NCBI GenBank assembly: GCA_946886805.1
Contig: CAMPJM010000099.1
Coordinates: forward strand, 1 to 10,571
Origin: an uncultured Flammeovirgaceae bacterium
GTDB lineage: Bacteria; Bacteroidota; Bacteroidia; Cytophagales; Cyclobacteriaceae
DNA length: 10,571 bases
Direction: 5' to 3'
The position numbers and the translations under genes are program-made. The notes beneath the pieces are model-generated. The model was not told the origin of the DNA. It did no database searches and worked only from the letters and a program-made list of their open reading frames with translations. Shown here in pieces: positions 1 through 9,098 of the stretch (the first letter of the stretch is position 1; the number at the start of each line of letters is the position of its first letter).

Positions 1-2040
1 GGCGATTGGCAACTGCTACTGGAAAAGATTGTAGAGGATGTTGGTGCTTCAAAAACGGAAGAATTAAACCTTAACCAAAACTGGCGGAGTAAGAAAAACA
101 TAATTGATTTTAATAACAGGCTTTTTGCAGGTAGCCCCTCCATATTAGAAACGCTGGGACAAAGTGATCTTAGTAGTATAGGCGATGAGAGTTTACAGGA
201 ATTTTTAAAGAAGGAATCTTCCAAAATTGCAACTGCTTATAAAGACGTCTATCAGGAATATCCATTTAAGGATGTAGTGAATGACAATAATGGATATGTA
301 AATATTTCATTTTTATCTGCAAAAGAAGCTGATGAAGAACCAGAACAAGACGATACGCGAAATTCGCTGGAAACCATTTCCTGGAAAGAGGAAGTGTTAA
401 ATAAAATTCCTGGAATGGTGGAGTCATTTCAGGATCAGGGATATGCTTTAAAGGATATTGCTTTTCTCGTAAGAAATAAAAACGATGGAAAATTAATAGC
501 GGACAGATTATTAGCTTACAAGAGCTTACCAGAAGCTAAACCTGATTATAGCTATGAAGTCATATCGTCTGAATCGCTGATGGTGGGAGCTGCAGTTTCC
601 GTGAATATGATCCTTAATACCCTGAGATATTTTGATAATCCACAGGACGTAATCGCAAAGGTGAATATGGTTTACGATTATCAGGTGTATGTGCTTCAAA
701 ACAAAGCAATTAACCTCCATCAGTTATATTCGGGAGTCGTTTCTAACACAGGTTTTTATGATTGGATGCCCGAGGGTTTTGAAGCAATTGAACAATATCT
801 AACAAATTATCCACTTTTTGAGATTGTGGAAACCTTGATCAGGACGTTCAACCTTCAGAAATTGAAAGGAGAGTATGCTTATATTCAGGCCTTTCAGGAT
901 CTTATTTTGAGTTATGGAAAAAAAGAGCAGGTTGATATTTCAACTTTTTTGAAATGGTGGGAAGAGATAGGAATTAACAATGCTGTGCAGGTTTCTGATG
1001 CTACGGATGCCATGAAGATTCTGACCATTCATAAATCGAAAGGGCTGCAATTTAAGGTGGTGATCGTGCCGTTTTGTGATTGGAACATAGATCATAACCC
1101 AACACAACTAAACACTTTGTGGTGTTGCGCAGATGACCCGCCCTTCAATGAAATACCCTACCTCCCTATAAGTTATTCTGGAAAGTTAAAGGAGACTATC
1201 TACCAGAAAAATTATTACGAGGAGATGGTAAAAGCCTATATGGATGCCTTAAACTTGCTCTATGTAGCGTTTACCAGAGCGGAGGAATGTTTATTTACAT
1301 TAGCTCCTTTGCCCAATTTTAAAAAGAATGGTGATTTTTCAATTAAGAGGGTTTCTGATTTATTGTACAAGTATTTTAGTTCGGAATATGCTCTTCCCCC
1401 TGGAGATAGCAAAGATCTCTTTGAAAAGTCTGCTTGGAATGAAGAGGAACAAATATTTGAGTTGGGACAAAGGTTTAAAGTTGATGCTGTAACAAACCAA
1501 AAGAACAGTAATATTACCAGTCTTAACCACTATTTGTCATCTTCGTGGCGAAGCCGCTTATCTATTAAACCAAGAGCTAAAAATTTCTTCCTAGAGGCTG
1601 AAACAACCACCGTTGCTAAAATTAACTATGGGTTATTAATGCATGAAATATTGGCGCAGGTTGAGTATAAAGAAGACCTGCCTGCTGTGATCCAGAAATT
1701 TGTGTTTGAAGGAGTACTGTCAGAACAGGAAAGTAGCTTATTGAATGATAAGCTGGGGAAAATATTAAACCACCCTGAAATAGAGGATTGGTTTTCCAAA
1801 AAATGGACTGTAAAAACTGAGGTGCCTGTTTTACCTTCTTCCGGATTGATAAACCGGCTGGATCGGGTTTTACTAAAGGAGGAAGATGCAATTGTTATCG
1901 ATTTTAAATCCGGTAATGTTGAAAGTAAACATAAAAGCCAGGTCAGGCATTACTCCAGTCTGCTAAGCCAGATGGGATACAAGAACGTTTCAGGCTATAT
2001 TCTTTATCTTGAACCTATTGAAATTGTACATGTGATGTAG
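1..2040 (+). CDS. addA: AddA-type UvrD-family helicase/nuclease, C-terminal part (5' end outside window)
   Basis: Likely ATP-driven DNA helicase plus nuclease subunit of the AddAB complex, which resects double-strand breaks for RecA-dependent repair in the cytoplasm. The frame is open from base 1 with no stop, so the first ATG at 277 is internal; 679 residues are visible. Superfamily 1 helicase signatures appear in order: LNQNWRS (motif IV region, about 73-96), ILTIHKSKGLQF (motif V, about 1018-1053) and LLYVAFTRAEE (motif VI, 1255-1287). A RecB/AddA-type PD-(D/E)XK nuclease domain follows: GLLMH (about 1630-1644), RLDRV (1855-1869), VIDFKSG (about 1894-1914) and a QxxxY motif. The ATP-binding motifs I-III should lie upstream of the window. 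Family members are usually about 1,050-1,200 residues, so some 400 are missing. The gene ends 36 bp before the AddB-like gene on the same strand, suggesting an operon. The AddA assignment rests on the nuclease domain and this partner; confidence is high for the family. Confidence 0.93.
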   Translation, partial: GDWQLLLEKIVEDVGASKTEELNLNQNWRSKKNIIDFNNRLFAGSPSILETLGQSDLSSIGDESLQEFLKKESSKIATAYKDVYQEYPFKDVVNDNNGYVNISFLSAKEADEEPEQDDTRNSLETISWKEEVLNKIPGMVESFQDQGYALKDIAFLVRNKNDGKLIADRLLAYKSLPEAKPDYSYEVISSESLMVGAAVSVNMILNTLRYFDNPQDVIAKVNMVYDYQVYVLQNKAINLHQLYSGVVSNTGFYDWMPEGFEAIEQYLTNYPLFEIVETLIRTFNLQKLKGEYAYIQAFQDLILSYGKKEQVDISTFLKWWEEIGINNAVQVSDATDAMKILTIHKSKGLQFKVVIVPFCDWNIDHNPTQLNTLWCCADDPPFNEIPYLPISYSGKLKETIYQKNYYEEMVKAYMDALNLLYVAFTRAEECLFTLAPLPNFKKNGDFSIKRVSDLLYKYFSSEYALPPGDSKDLFEKSAWNEEEQIFELGQRFKVDAVTNQKNSNITSLNHYLSSSWRSRLSIKPRAKNFFLEAETTTVAKINYGLLMHEILAQVEYKEDLPAVIQKFVFEGVLSEQESSLLNDKLGKILNHPEIEDWFSKKWTVKTEVPVLPSSGLINRLDRVLLKEEDAIVIDFKSGNVESKHKSQVRHYSSLLSQMGYKNVSGYILYLEPIEIVHVM

Positions 2041-2076
2041 TATCATTTCCATTTTAAATTATTTAAGCAATTCTTA

Positions 2077-4980
2077 ATGAAACCTTTTTTAGTCCATTTA
2101 TCTGAACAATTATTTGAAAAATATGGACATGATTTTCATAACGTAACGATAGTATTTCCAAACAGAAGAGCAGGTTTGTTTTTCCGGAAGCATCTTTCAA
2201 AGTATTTATTAAAACCCGTTTGGGCTCCTCAAATACTAAATATAGACGAATTTGTGAAAGGTTTGTCCAACATAAAATCAGCAGATCATCTCACCCTTTT
2301 ATTTTTGCTTTTTGATGCCTATAAAAAAGTAAGCCCTGTAAAAGATAGTTTTGACCAGTTTTATTATTGGGGAGAAATGTTGCTGAGGGACTTCAATGAG
2401 ATAGATAAATATCTTATAAATGCTGACGATCTTTTTAGAGATCTCAAGGACCAAAAGGATTTGGAAAGCCACTTCGAGTACCTTACAAAAGAACAAATTG
2501 AGGTAATCAAGCAGTTTTGGTCGAGCTTTGATGCAAAACCTTCCAAACATCAGGACGATTTCCTTCAGGTATGGCATATTCTGGCCAAGGTTTATACAAC
2601 TTTTAAGGAATCGTTGATGGAGAATGAGGTTGGTTATGATGGTATGATCTTTAGGGAAGTAGCAGAGCAGGCTCAAAAAACAAATATAATCGGCCCGGAG
2701 CGTCAGATAGTCTTCGCCGGTTTCAACGCACTTACAAAAGCCGAAGAAATTATTATCGGCTCCATCTTAAAAAATGCGGGAGCTTCTATGTATTGGGACC
2801 TGGATCAATATTATTTTAACAATCCAAATCAGGAAGCGGGGATATACTTTAGGAAATACGCCAAAAATAAAAATTTTGCAGCCACCTTTCCTGCTATAGT
2901 TCCTGCTGACTTTCTTTCGGTGCCTAAAAAAATTGAAATGGTTGGTGTTCCTTTAGCTGTAGGGCAGGCAAAGCTATTGGGACAGATGCTGCTTAAGCAG
3001 ACCAATTTGGACGCAGGGGAAGCACCGGAAAAGACAGCAATAGTATTGCCTGATGAACAGATGCTATTTCCTGTTCTCCATTCTTTACCTCCTGAATTTA
3101 CGGATATCAATATCACAATGGGATATCCGTTGCGAGACACTCCCTTGTATGGTTTCATTGAACACTTGCTGAATTTACAACAAAACATAAAGGAAAATAA
3201 GGCTGGAAAAATTGCTTTTTATTATAAATATGTTTTAAGTCTTTTGAACCACCCCTATGTTAATAGGTATAATCCTCAAAAGGCTTCAGAACTGATAGCC
3301 ATAATTAAAAGAAATAATAAAATAGCGGTAGAAATAACAGAATTATCTGATAATGCTTTTTATAAAAAGATCTTTCAAAAGCTTAATTCGGCGAATGAAA
3401 TATTTGATTATCTCTTAGATATATTGATGGTGATTAACAGGCGCCTTGAGGAGGAGAGTAAAGAAGGAAGTGCTGTGGTAATGGAAAAGGAGTATGTATT
3501 TCACTTTTATACCCAATTAAAACGGCTAAAGGAAATTATCCTCCAGCAAGAGATTGATCTAACCATACAAACATTTTTAAAGCTTTTCCGGCAGATCATT
3601 TTTTCGCTGAAACTACCATTTTCCGGCGAACCTTTAAATGGCTTACAAATAATGGGCGTTTTAGAAACCCGGAACCTGGATTTTGACAATGTTTACCTGT
3701 TGTCTATGAACGAAGGGCAATTTCCGCTTTCAAGCAGTCAGAGTAGCTTTATCCCTTTTAATCTCAGGAAAGGATATGGATTACCTACTTATGAACAGCA
3801 GGATGCCATTTATGCTTATAATTTTTACAGGCTGATCCAGCGCGCGAAAAAGGTGTTTTTGTTCTATAACACAGAAAGCGGTATTCAAACAGGGGGGGAG
3901 ATGAGCCGATTTTTATATCAGTTGCGCTATGAAGCTCCAGTGGAGATTGAAGAGCATATTCTATCCAATCCAATCAAAGTTCCTTTTCCTGTTCCCATTG
4001 TTATCCAAAAAGATAATAAAGTTCTGGATGGTTTAAGTATCTACTTAGCCGATGCATCCGGAAATTCCATCAAATCTTTGACTCCATCGGCATTTAACAC
4101 ATACTTGGATTGCTCCTTGAAATTCTACTTTAGATATGTTGTTCGAATGTACGAGTCAGATACAATTGATGAGGAGATCGATGCTGCGGTTTTCGGAAAT
4201 CTGCTGCATCATGCTATGGAAAACTTCTATAACCTGATCCTGACCAAGAATGGCCATAAAATAATAGAAAAGGAAGATTTAGATAATGCTGTTTTCATAG
4301 AGCAAGCAGTCCTGGAATCTTTTGCCACCCATTTTGATTGGCAAAATATAGAAGATCATCAATTTGACGGCAGAAATCTCATTGTGAAAGAAATAGTCCT
4401 GAAGATGGTAAAGGAGATTGTCAGAAATGACATGACCTACACCCCGTTTGAAATTTTGGGATTGGAAGACGACAAAGCAGGTTATAAGTCCAATGTGCCA
4501 ATTAATACAGAAAGTGGGGAAAAAAGAGTGATCATAAAAGGCATAATTGACAGGGTTGATCTAAAAGATAAAGTAGTTAGGGTAATTGATTACAAAACAG
4601 GCAAGGACAACAAAATTTTTGAAAGTATACCTGGCTTGTTTGACCGGAATAATCCGAAAAGAAATAAAGCGGCTATGCAAACGCTGATTTATAGTCTTCT
4701 TTATGCAGAAAGTGAATCATTTTCCGATCATGTAATAACCCCTGGGCTATACAATGCCAGAGAATTATTTGGTAAAAATTTCAGTATTAATTTAATGATC
4801 AAGGAAGAAGGGTCCAGAATAGCGGAACCGGTTAGAGATGCCAAACCTTTTTTGCCTGCTTTGAAATCGGAGATGAGCAAACTTTTGGAAGAAATCTATA
4901 ATCCCTCAATGCCGTTTGAACAAACAAATAATTTAAGGATTTGTGGGTATTGTCCCTATGCGGGCATTTGTCACAGATAA
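2077..4980 (+). CDS. addB: AddB-type PD-(D/E)XK nuclease with iron-sulfur staple
   Basis: Second subunit of the AddAB break-resection enzyme: it cuts one DNA strand during unwinding and, in known AddAB, scans for Chi. The protein is 967 residues. Its N-terminal half is a helicase-like fold with no visible Walker A, so it is probably not a motor. A segment at about residues 525-550 (METRNLDFDNVYLL-like, then MNEGQFP) matches the conserved AddB/RecC-type core. The C-terminal nuclease domain shows GNLLH (G707-H711), GIIDRVD (D825), VIDYKTG (D838, K840) and QTLIY (Q868, Y872). Four cysteines fit the AddB 4Fe-4S staple: C679 before the nuclease core, and C956, C959 and C965 in a C-x2-C-x5-C tail at the end. 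All catalytic and cluster residues appear intact. The ATG at 2077 lies in an A/T-rich leader without a Shine-Dalgarno sequence, 36 bp after addA. The gene ends directly at a strong hairpin. Confidence 0.92.
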   Translation: MKPFLVHLSEQLFEKYGHDFHNVTIVFPNRRAGLFFRKHLSKYLLKPVWAPQILNIDEFVKGLSNIKSADHLTLLFLLFDAYKKVSPVKDSFDQFYYWGEMLLRDFNEIDKYLINADDLFRDLKDQKDLESHFEYLTKEQIEVIKQFWSSFDAKPSKHQDDFLQVWHILAKVYTTFKESLMENEVGYDGMIFREVAEQAQKTNIIGPERQIVFAGFNALTKAEEIIIGSILKNAGASMYWDLDQYYFNNPNQEAGIYFRKYAKNKNFAATFPAIVPADFLSVPKKIEMVGVPLAVGQAKLLGQMLLKQTNLDAGEAPEKTAIVLPDEQMLFPVLHSLPPEFTDINITMGYPLRDTPLYGFIEHLLNLQQNIKENKAGKIAFYYKYVLSLLNHPYVNRYNPQKASELIAIIKRNNKIAVEITELSDNAFYKKIFQKLNSANEIFDYLLDILMVINRRLEEESKEGSAVVMEKEYVFHFYTQLKRLKEIILQQEIDLTIQTFLKLFRQIIFSLKLPFSGEPLNGLQIMGVLETRNLDFDNVYLLSMNEGQFPLSSSQSSFIPFNLRKGYGLPTYEQQDAIYAYNFYRLIQRAKKVFLFYNTESGIQTGGEMSRFLYQLRYEAPVEIEEHILSNPIKVPFPVPIVIQKDNKVLDGLSIYLADASGNSIKSLTPSAFNTYLDCSLKFYFRYVVRMYESDTIDEEIDAAVFGNLLHHAMENFYNLILTKNGHKIIEKEDLDNAVFIEQAVLESFATHFDWQNIEDHQFDGRNLIVKEIVLKMVKEIVRNDMTYTPFEILGLEDDKAGYKSNVPINTESGEKRVIIKGIIDRVDLKDKVVRVIDYKTGKDNKIFESIPGLFDRNNPKRNKAAMQTLIYSLLYAESESFSDHVITPGLYNARELFGKNFSINLMIKEEGSRIAEPVRDAKPFLPALKSEMSKLLEEIYNPSMPFEQTNNLRICGYCPYAGICHR

Positions 4981-5043
4981 AAAAAGCGGCTATTTGCATA
5001 TCTTATCTAATTTTAGATTAAGAATAACAAATAGCCTCTTTTA
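4981..5043. terminator. Bidirectional intrinsic terminator between convergent addB and trxA
   Basis: A 9-bp perfect stem pairs 4988-4996 (GGCTATTTG) with 5028-5036 (CAAATAGCC). An inner stem pairs 5001-5010 with 5013-5023 with one bulged base. Outside the main stem, G4986-A4982 can pair with C5038-T5042. On the + strand the hairpin is followed by TCTTTT; on the - strand by seven U from the A run at 4979-4985. The position between the ends of two converging genes fits a shared terminator. The U run is better on the - strand, so it should stop trxA transcripts more efficiently. Confidence 0.85.
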
Positions 5044-5056
5044 AAATATAAATCTA

Positions 5057-5377
5057 TTAAAGCTGAGCGTCAAGTTTTTGTACCAGTACGTTCTTTTGAA
5101 CAGCTCCCACTTGCTTGTCTACAATCTCACCATTTTTAAAAACTAAAAGAGTGGGTATACTTCTGATGCCGAATTTTGCAGAAATGTTTGGATTTGCATC
5201 AACGTCAATTTTACCTATTACTGCTTTTCCGTTATAATCTCCAGCTAATTCCTCAACTACAGGCCCAATCATTTTACATGGGCCACACCATTCTGCCCAG
5301 AAATCTATTAATACGGGTTTATCGGTTGCGATGATTTCTTCAAAATTATCATCTGTGATTTCAATTGCTTTGCTCAT
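5057..5377 (-). CDS. trxA: Thioredoxin
   Basis: Small cytoplasmic dithiol-disulfide oxidoreductase that reduces protein disulfides and is itself reduced by thioredoxin reductase. The 106-residue length is normal for a single-domain thioredoxin. The active site W30-C-G-P-C34-K, the buried D25 and the cis-proline P75 in SIPT are all present, as is the conserved C-terminal VGA segment. There is no signal peptide or membrane segment. The ATG at 5377 has an A/T-only leader without a Shine-Dalgarno sequence, typical of Bacteroidota. The gene lies 160 bp downstream of dnaE on the same strand with no convincing terminator between them, so it may be transcribed both by read-through and from its own weak promoter. 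The dnaE-trxA neighbourhood is one I recall from other Bacteroidota. The function is close to certain. Confidence 0.97.
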   Translation of the reverse strand: MSKAIEITDDNFEEIIATDKPVLIDFWAEWCGPCKMIGPVVEELAGDYNGKAVIGKIDVDANPNISAKFGIRSIPTLLVFKNGEIVDKQVGAVQKNVLVQKLDAQL

Positions 5378-5417
5378 TATTTTTATTATTTAGAAATTAA
5401 TAAAGTACACTTCAATA

Positions 5418-5450
5418 CGAAGATATGACATAAAAAGTTCATGTCCGAAA
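5418..5450 (-). promoter_or_regulatory. Possible trxA promoter (weak Bacteroidota-type)
   Basis: Read on the - strand, TATCTTCG (5425-5418) matches the Bacteroidota -7 consensus TAnnTTTG at all but one fixed position. TTTCGG (5450-5445) lies 19 bp upstream, at the place of the -33 element, but matches it poorly. This would give a leader of roughly 30-40 bases before the trxA ATG at 5377. It is a pattern match only, and AT-rich DNA gives such matches by chance. Confidence 0.3.
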
Positions 5451-5467
5451 CACATTATGGGTGTTTC
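5427..5467. repeat. Two adjacent inverted repeats in the trxA upstream region
   Basis: The first dyad is GACAT (5427-5431) with ATGTC (5441-5445), 9 bases apart. Immediately next to it, GAAACAC (5447-5453) pairs perfectly with GTGTTTC (5461-5467) across 7 bases. Neither has a T run, so they do not look like terminators. They overlap the candidate -33 region of trxA, so an operator or a folded dnaE-trxA spacer is possible. Function is unknown. Confidence 0.45.
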
Positions 5468-5537
5468 CATTGCTATATTACTTAAAATTTTGGTATTTAA
5501 GGAGTTCGAAAAGAATTAGAGCGAAGTTTTTTTTACC

Positions 5538-8500
5538 CTAACTTAAAACTTTTACTGACAAACAATTCAAAGCCTCCATCTTATCTATGAATTCATTATC
5601 CGGGCTGATCTTATATCGCCTGGACATCAACTCTACATTCAAGCCTTCCTGTTGATCAAAAATATTTAATTTTAAGTCACAGCTTCCGGGATATTCGGTG
5701 GATATCTTTTCAATATTGCTTATCAAATCGGTATTTATATCTCTTACATCTACATCAAGCAAAATACTCTTGCTTAGCTTTTCCCTGATTTCAGATAAGT
5801 GCTGAATGTTGGTAATCTTAAATTCTAACTCATCGTTCTTCCATTTTTGCTTCACTACATTTCCCTGAATATAAAGAAACCAGCCTATTCCAAAATATTC
5901 TTTCAACTTGGAATAATCCTCAGAAAAGAGGAAAAAGGTGTGAGAGTCGTTGTAATCTTCCATGGTCAAAGTCCCAAAAGGTTTGCCATTTTTGGTGATT
6001 CTATGGGCGACAGAAGATACTATACCCGCAAAACTGATACTCCTTTTGTTTTGCAACTTTTCCAGGTCATGAATGTCGGAGAGGTTAATGGTGCAAAAAT
6101 TTGCAATTTCGAGTTTAAACTGATCCAGGGGATGGCCTGAAATATAAAAGCCAACGACCTCTTTTTCTATATTTAACTTTTCTATGTCCCCAAATGGCTC
6201 ACAATCATCTACTTTTGGTAAAGGGATGGACACCCCACTTGTACCACCAAATAAAGATTGTTGAGCATTGCTCTTTTCAGATTGATGCATGTTGCCATAT
6301 TTAATGGCTTTTTCAATCAGGTTGTTTTCTTTTTCCGGGGCATATAAATATTGCCTTCTATGAAGATCAGGGAAGCAATCAAAGCCGCCAGCCATTGCCA
6401 GGCTTTCAAATGTCCTTTTGTTGACACTTCTCAAATCAATTCTTTCTGCAAAATCAAAAATATTTTTAAAGGCGCCATTTTTATCTCTTTCTGTGATAAT
6501 AGCTTCCACAGCAGCTTCGCCTGTACCCTTAATAGCGCCCATACCAAAACGGATCTGGCTTTCCTTATTTACATCAAAGAAGAGATTACTTTCATTTACG
6601 TCGGGACCCAGTACCTTAATTCCATAACGCTTACACTCGTCCATAAAGAAAGTTACTTTCTCGATGTTGTTTTTGTTGTGCGTTAACACTGAGGCCATAT
6701 ATTCTGCCGGATAATGGGCTTTGAGATAGGCAGTTTGGTAAGCAACTACCGAATAAGCCGCGGAATGAGACCTATTAAATCCGTAGGAAGCAAACTTTTC
6801 CATGATGGCAAATACTTCTTCCGCCTTTTTCTTTTCTATGCCATGCTTGTCTTTTGCGCCTTTTACAAAGATTTCTCTTTGCTTATTCATTTCTTCCAAC
6901 TTCTTCTTTCCCATTGCCCGCCGGAGAATATCCGCTTGTCCGAGAGAATATCCTGCCATTATTTGAGCTGCCTGCATGATCTGTTCCTGATAGATCATAA
7001 TGCCGTAGGTATTGGAAAGGATAGGAATGAGTAGTTCATGCGGGTAATTTACCTCCTCTTCCCCATGCTTTCGCTTTATAAAGTTGGGAATAAATTCCAT
7101 GGGGCCAGGTCTGTAGAGTGCGTTCATGGCAATTAAATCCTCTATATCCGTGGGCTTTAGTTGCTGAAGGTACTTCCTCATGCCCGGAGACTCAAACTGG
7201 AAAGTTCCTACCGTATCCCCATTTTTGTAGAGGTCGAATGTCTTTTCGTCTTCTAAAGGAATATTGTCTATATCGATGTCTACTGCATGGTTTTTTTTAA
7301 TCAATGCCATAGCATCTTTAATGATGGAAAGTGTTTTGAGACCAAGAAAGTCCATCTTCAACATTCCGGCATCTTCTACTACTTTGCCATCAAATTGTGT
7401 GATTAGTAAATTAGAGTCTTTAGAGGTAGAAACAGGAATGTAGTCGGTAAGATCATCGGGCGCAATAATGATTCCTGCTGCGTGTATCCCCGAACCTCTA
7501 ACCGATCCTTCCAGTTTTTCTGCCAACCTCAGAACCTCTGCCCGCAAATCCTTGCCCTGCCTGATTTCCTCTAATTCCTTTACCTCCGCAAAAGCTTTTT
7601 TAAGCGTGGTGCCTGGCCTTTCAGGTACCAGTTTGGCAAGTGCATTAGCTTCAGACAATGGCAACTGCATAACCCTGGAAACGTCTTTGATTGCCATTTT
7701 GGCAGCCATTGTGCCATAGGTAATAATTTGCGCTACCTTGTTATAACCGTACTTCTCTACCACATAATCTATTACCTTTTGTCGACCTTCATCATCAAAA
7801 TCTGTATCAATATCAGGCATCGAAACCCGCTCAGGATTTAAGAATCTTTCGAAAAGTAGGTTGTATTTTATAGGGTCAATATTGGTAATTCCAGTGCAAT
7901 ATGCTACCACTGAACCAGCCGCCGAGCCCCTGCCAGGACCAATCATTACGCCTAATCCTTTTCCAGCATTTATTAAGTCAGAGGTAATGAGGAAATACCC
8001 TGCAAAACCCATGGTCTTGATAATATTCAGCTCATGGTTTAAACGTTCCTCAATTTCGGGAGTAAGTTCTATATACCTTTTTCTGGCTCCCTCAAAAGTC
8101 AGATGCCGTAAATAATCATCTGAATTGGCAAATTCGGCTGGCAAAGGGAAATTAGGTAGAAGAATATCCCTTTTTAGCTGAGGAGTGTTAATTTTATCAA
8201 CAATTTCGTTGGTGTTGTCGAGGGCTTGAGGCAAGTCATGAAACAACTTTGCCATTTCCTGTTGGGTCTTGAAGTAGAACTGATCGTTTGGAAAGCCAAA
8301 TCGATAATCTTTCCCACCAAAGCCATCTCCTTTCCAGACTGGTTTACTTTGGAATTCACCGGTGTTAACACATAACAATATATCATGTGCATTATAATCA
8401 TCCTGATCTACATAATGAGAGTCATTGGAAGCTATTATTTTTACGTTGTATTTCTTAGCAAATTTTAACAGGACCGCATTCACCTTTTCCTGTTCTTTCA

Positions 8501-9041
8501 TATTATGTCTCTGGAGTTCCACATAATAATCTTCTCCGAACATATCAAGCCACCATTTGAAGAGCGTTTCTGCTTTTTCTTCGTCATCGTGAAGAATGGC
8601 CTGCGGTACTTCTGCTCCAATGCAGCAAGTGGTGGCAATCAATCCTTCATGATATTTTTCTACCAATTCCTTGTCAATTCTGGGCCATTTGCTGTACATC
8701 CCTTCCATGTACCCCAGGGAACATAATTTGGAGAGATTTTTATACCCCTGTTCATTTTTAGCCAAGAATAATTGATGATGCCTGTTGTCCTTATCTTCTT
8801 TGCTAAACTGCTTTTTGTGACGGTCATGCACCAGGTAAAACTCGCAGCCAACAATAGGCTTTACATTATATTTACTCGCTTCCGCTACAAATTTAAAAGC
8901 GCCGAACATGTTACCATGATCCGTAAGGGCTACGGCAGGCATATTATTTTCCTGAGCTTTTTTCATCATCTCAGAAATATTGGCAGCTCCGTCTAGTAAA
9001 GAATATTGGGTATGGCAGTGTAAATGGCTAAATGTTGGCAT
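5538..9041 (-). CDS. dnaE: DNA polymerase III subunit alpha
   Basis: Catalytic subunit of the replicative DNA polymerase, acting at the fork with the beta clamp and clamp loader. It has 1,167 residues from the ATG at 9041, normal for DnaE. The N-terminal PHP domain (about 1-215) begins HLHCH and keeps H8, H10, D17, H42, E67, H88 or H89, C140, D207 and H209, the expected metal ligands. The polymerase core has GPGRGSAAGS (368-377), the catalytic PDIDTDF (D410, D412) and KMDFLGL (D564), then fingers and helix-hairpin-helix regions. A QQSLF motif (927-931) fits an internal clamp-binding site. An OB-fold lies at about 1000-1075, followed by a small C-terminal domain. The frame runs on to a TTG at 9101, but those 20 residues precede the conserved start MPTFSHLH and the TTG lies inside the promoter box, so ATG 9041 is preferred. 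It is followed by trxA. Confidence 0.97.
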   Translation of the reverse strand: MPTFSHLHCHTQYSLLDGAANISEMMKKAQENNMPAVALTDHGNMFGAFKFVAEASKYNVKPIVGCEFYLVHDRHKKQFSKEDKDNRHHQLFLAKNEQGYKNLSKLCSLGYMEGMYSKWPRIDKELVEKYHEGLIATTCCIGAEVPQAILHDDEEKAETLFKWWLDMFGEDYYVELQRHNMKEQEKVNAVLLKFAKKYNVKIIASNDSHYVDQDDYNAHDILLCVNTGEFQSKPVWKGDGFGGKDYRFGFPNDQFYFKTQQEMAKLFHDLPQALDNTNEIVDKINTPQLKRDILLPNFPLPAEFANSDDYLRHLTFEGARKRYIELTPEIEERLNHELNIIKTMGFAGYFLITSDLINAGKGLGVMIGPGRGSAAGSVVAYCTGITNIDPIKYNLLFERFLNPERVSMPDIDTDFDDEGRQKVIDYVVEKYGYNKVAQIITYGTMAAKMAIKDVSRVMQLPLSEANALAKLVPERPGTTLKKAFAEVKELEEIRQGKDLRAEVLRLAEKLEGSVRGSGIHAAGIIIAPDDLTDYIPVSTSKDSNLLITQFDGKVVEDAGMLKMDFLGLKTLSIIKDAMALIKKNHAVDIDIDNIPLEDEKTFDLYKNGDTVGTFQFESPGMRKYLQQLKPTDIEDLIAMNALYRPGPMEFIPNFIKRKHGEEEVNYPHELLIPILSNTYGIMIYQEQIMQAAQIMAGYSLGQADILRRAMGKKKLEEMNKQREIFVKGAKDKHGIEKKKAEEVFAIMEKFASYGFNRSHSAAYSVVAYQTAYLKAHYPAEYMASVLTHNKNNIEKVTFFMDECKRYGIKVLGPDVNESNLFFDVNKESQIRFGMGAIKGTGEAAVEAIITERDKNGAFKNIFDFAERIDLRSVNKRTFESLAMAGGFDCFPDLHRRQYLYAPEKENNLIEKAIKYGNMHQSEKSNAQQSLFGGTSGVSIPLPKVDDCEPFGDIEKLNIEKEVVGFYISGHPLDQFKLEIANFCTINLSDIHDLEKLQNKRSISFAGIVSSVAHRITKNGKPFGTLTMEDYNDSHTFFLFSEDYSKLKEYFGIGWFLYIQGNVVKQKWKNDELEFKITNIQHLSEIREKLSKSILLDVDVRDINTDLISNIEKISTEYPGSCDLKLNIFDQQEGLNVELMSRRYKISPDNEFIDKMEALNCLSVKVLS

Positions 9042-9098
9042 TAAAATTATACGATCTGGTTGTGAAGAGAAACAGAAAAAGCCGGAAAGGCTTTCCTG

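Noticed and set aside
277..279. ATG at 277 as the start of the helicase gene
   Set aside because: The same frame is open back to base 1 and encodes the conserved helicase segment LNQNWRS at about 73-96, so the gene begins outside the window.
2299..3973. - strand open frames opposite the AddB gene
   Set aside because: Low-complexity, cysteine- and serine-rich translations with no family resemblance, fully inside a conserved gene on the other strand.
5481..5501. CTTAAA/TTTAAG hairpin after dnaE as a terminator
   Set aside because: The stem is only six A/T pairs and no T run follows on the - strand.
5847..8996. Several + strand open frames of 60-111 codons opposite dnaE
   Set aside because: They lie antisense within a strongly conserved gene, show no recognisable domains and have no initiation signals; they are shadows of dnaE codon use.
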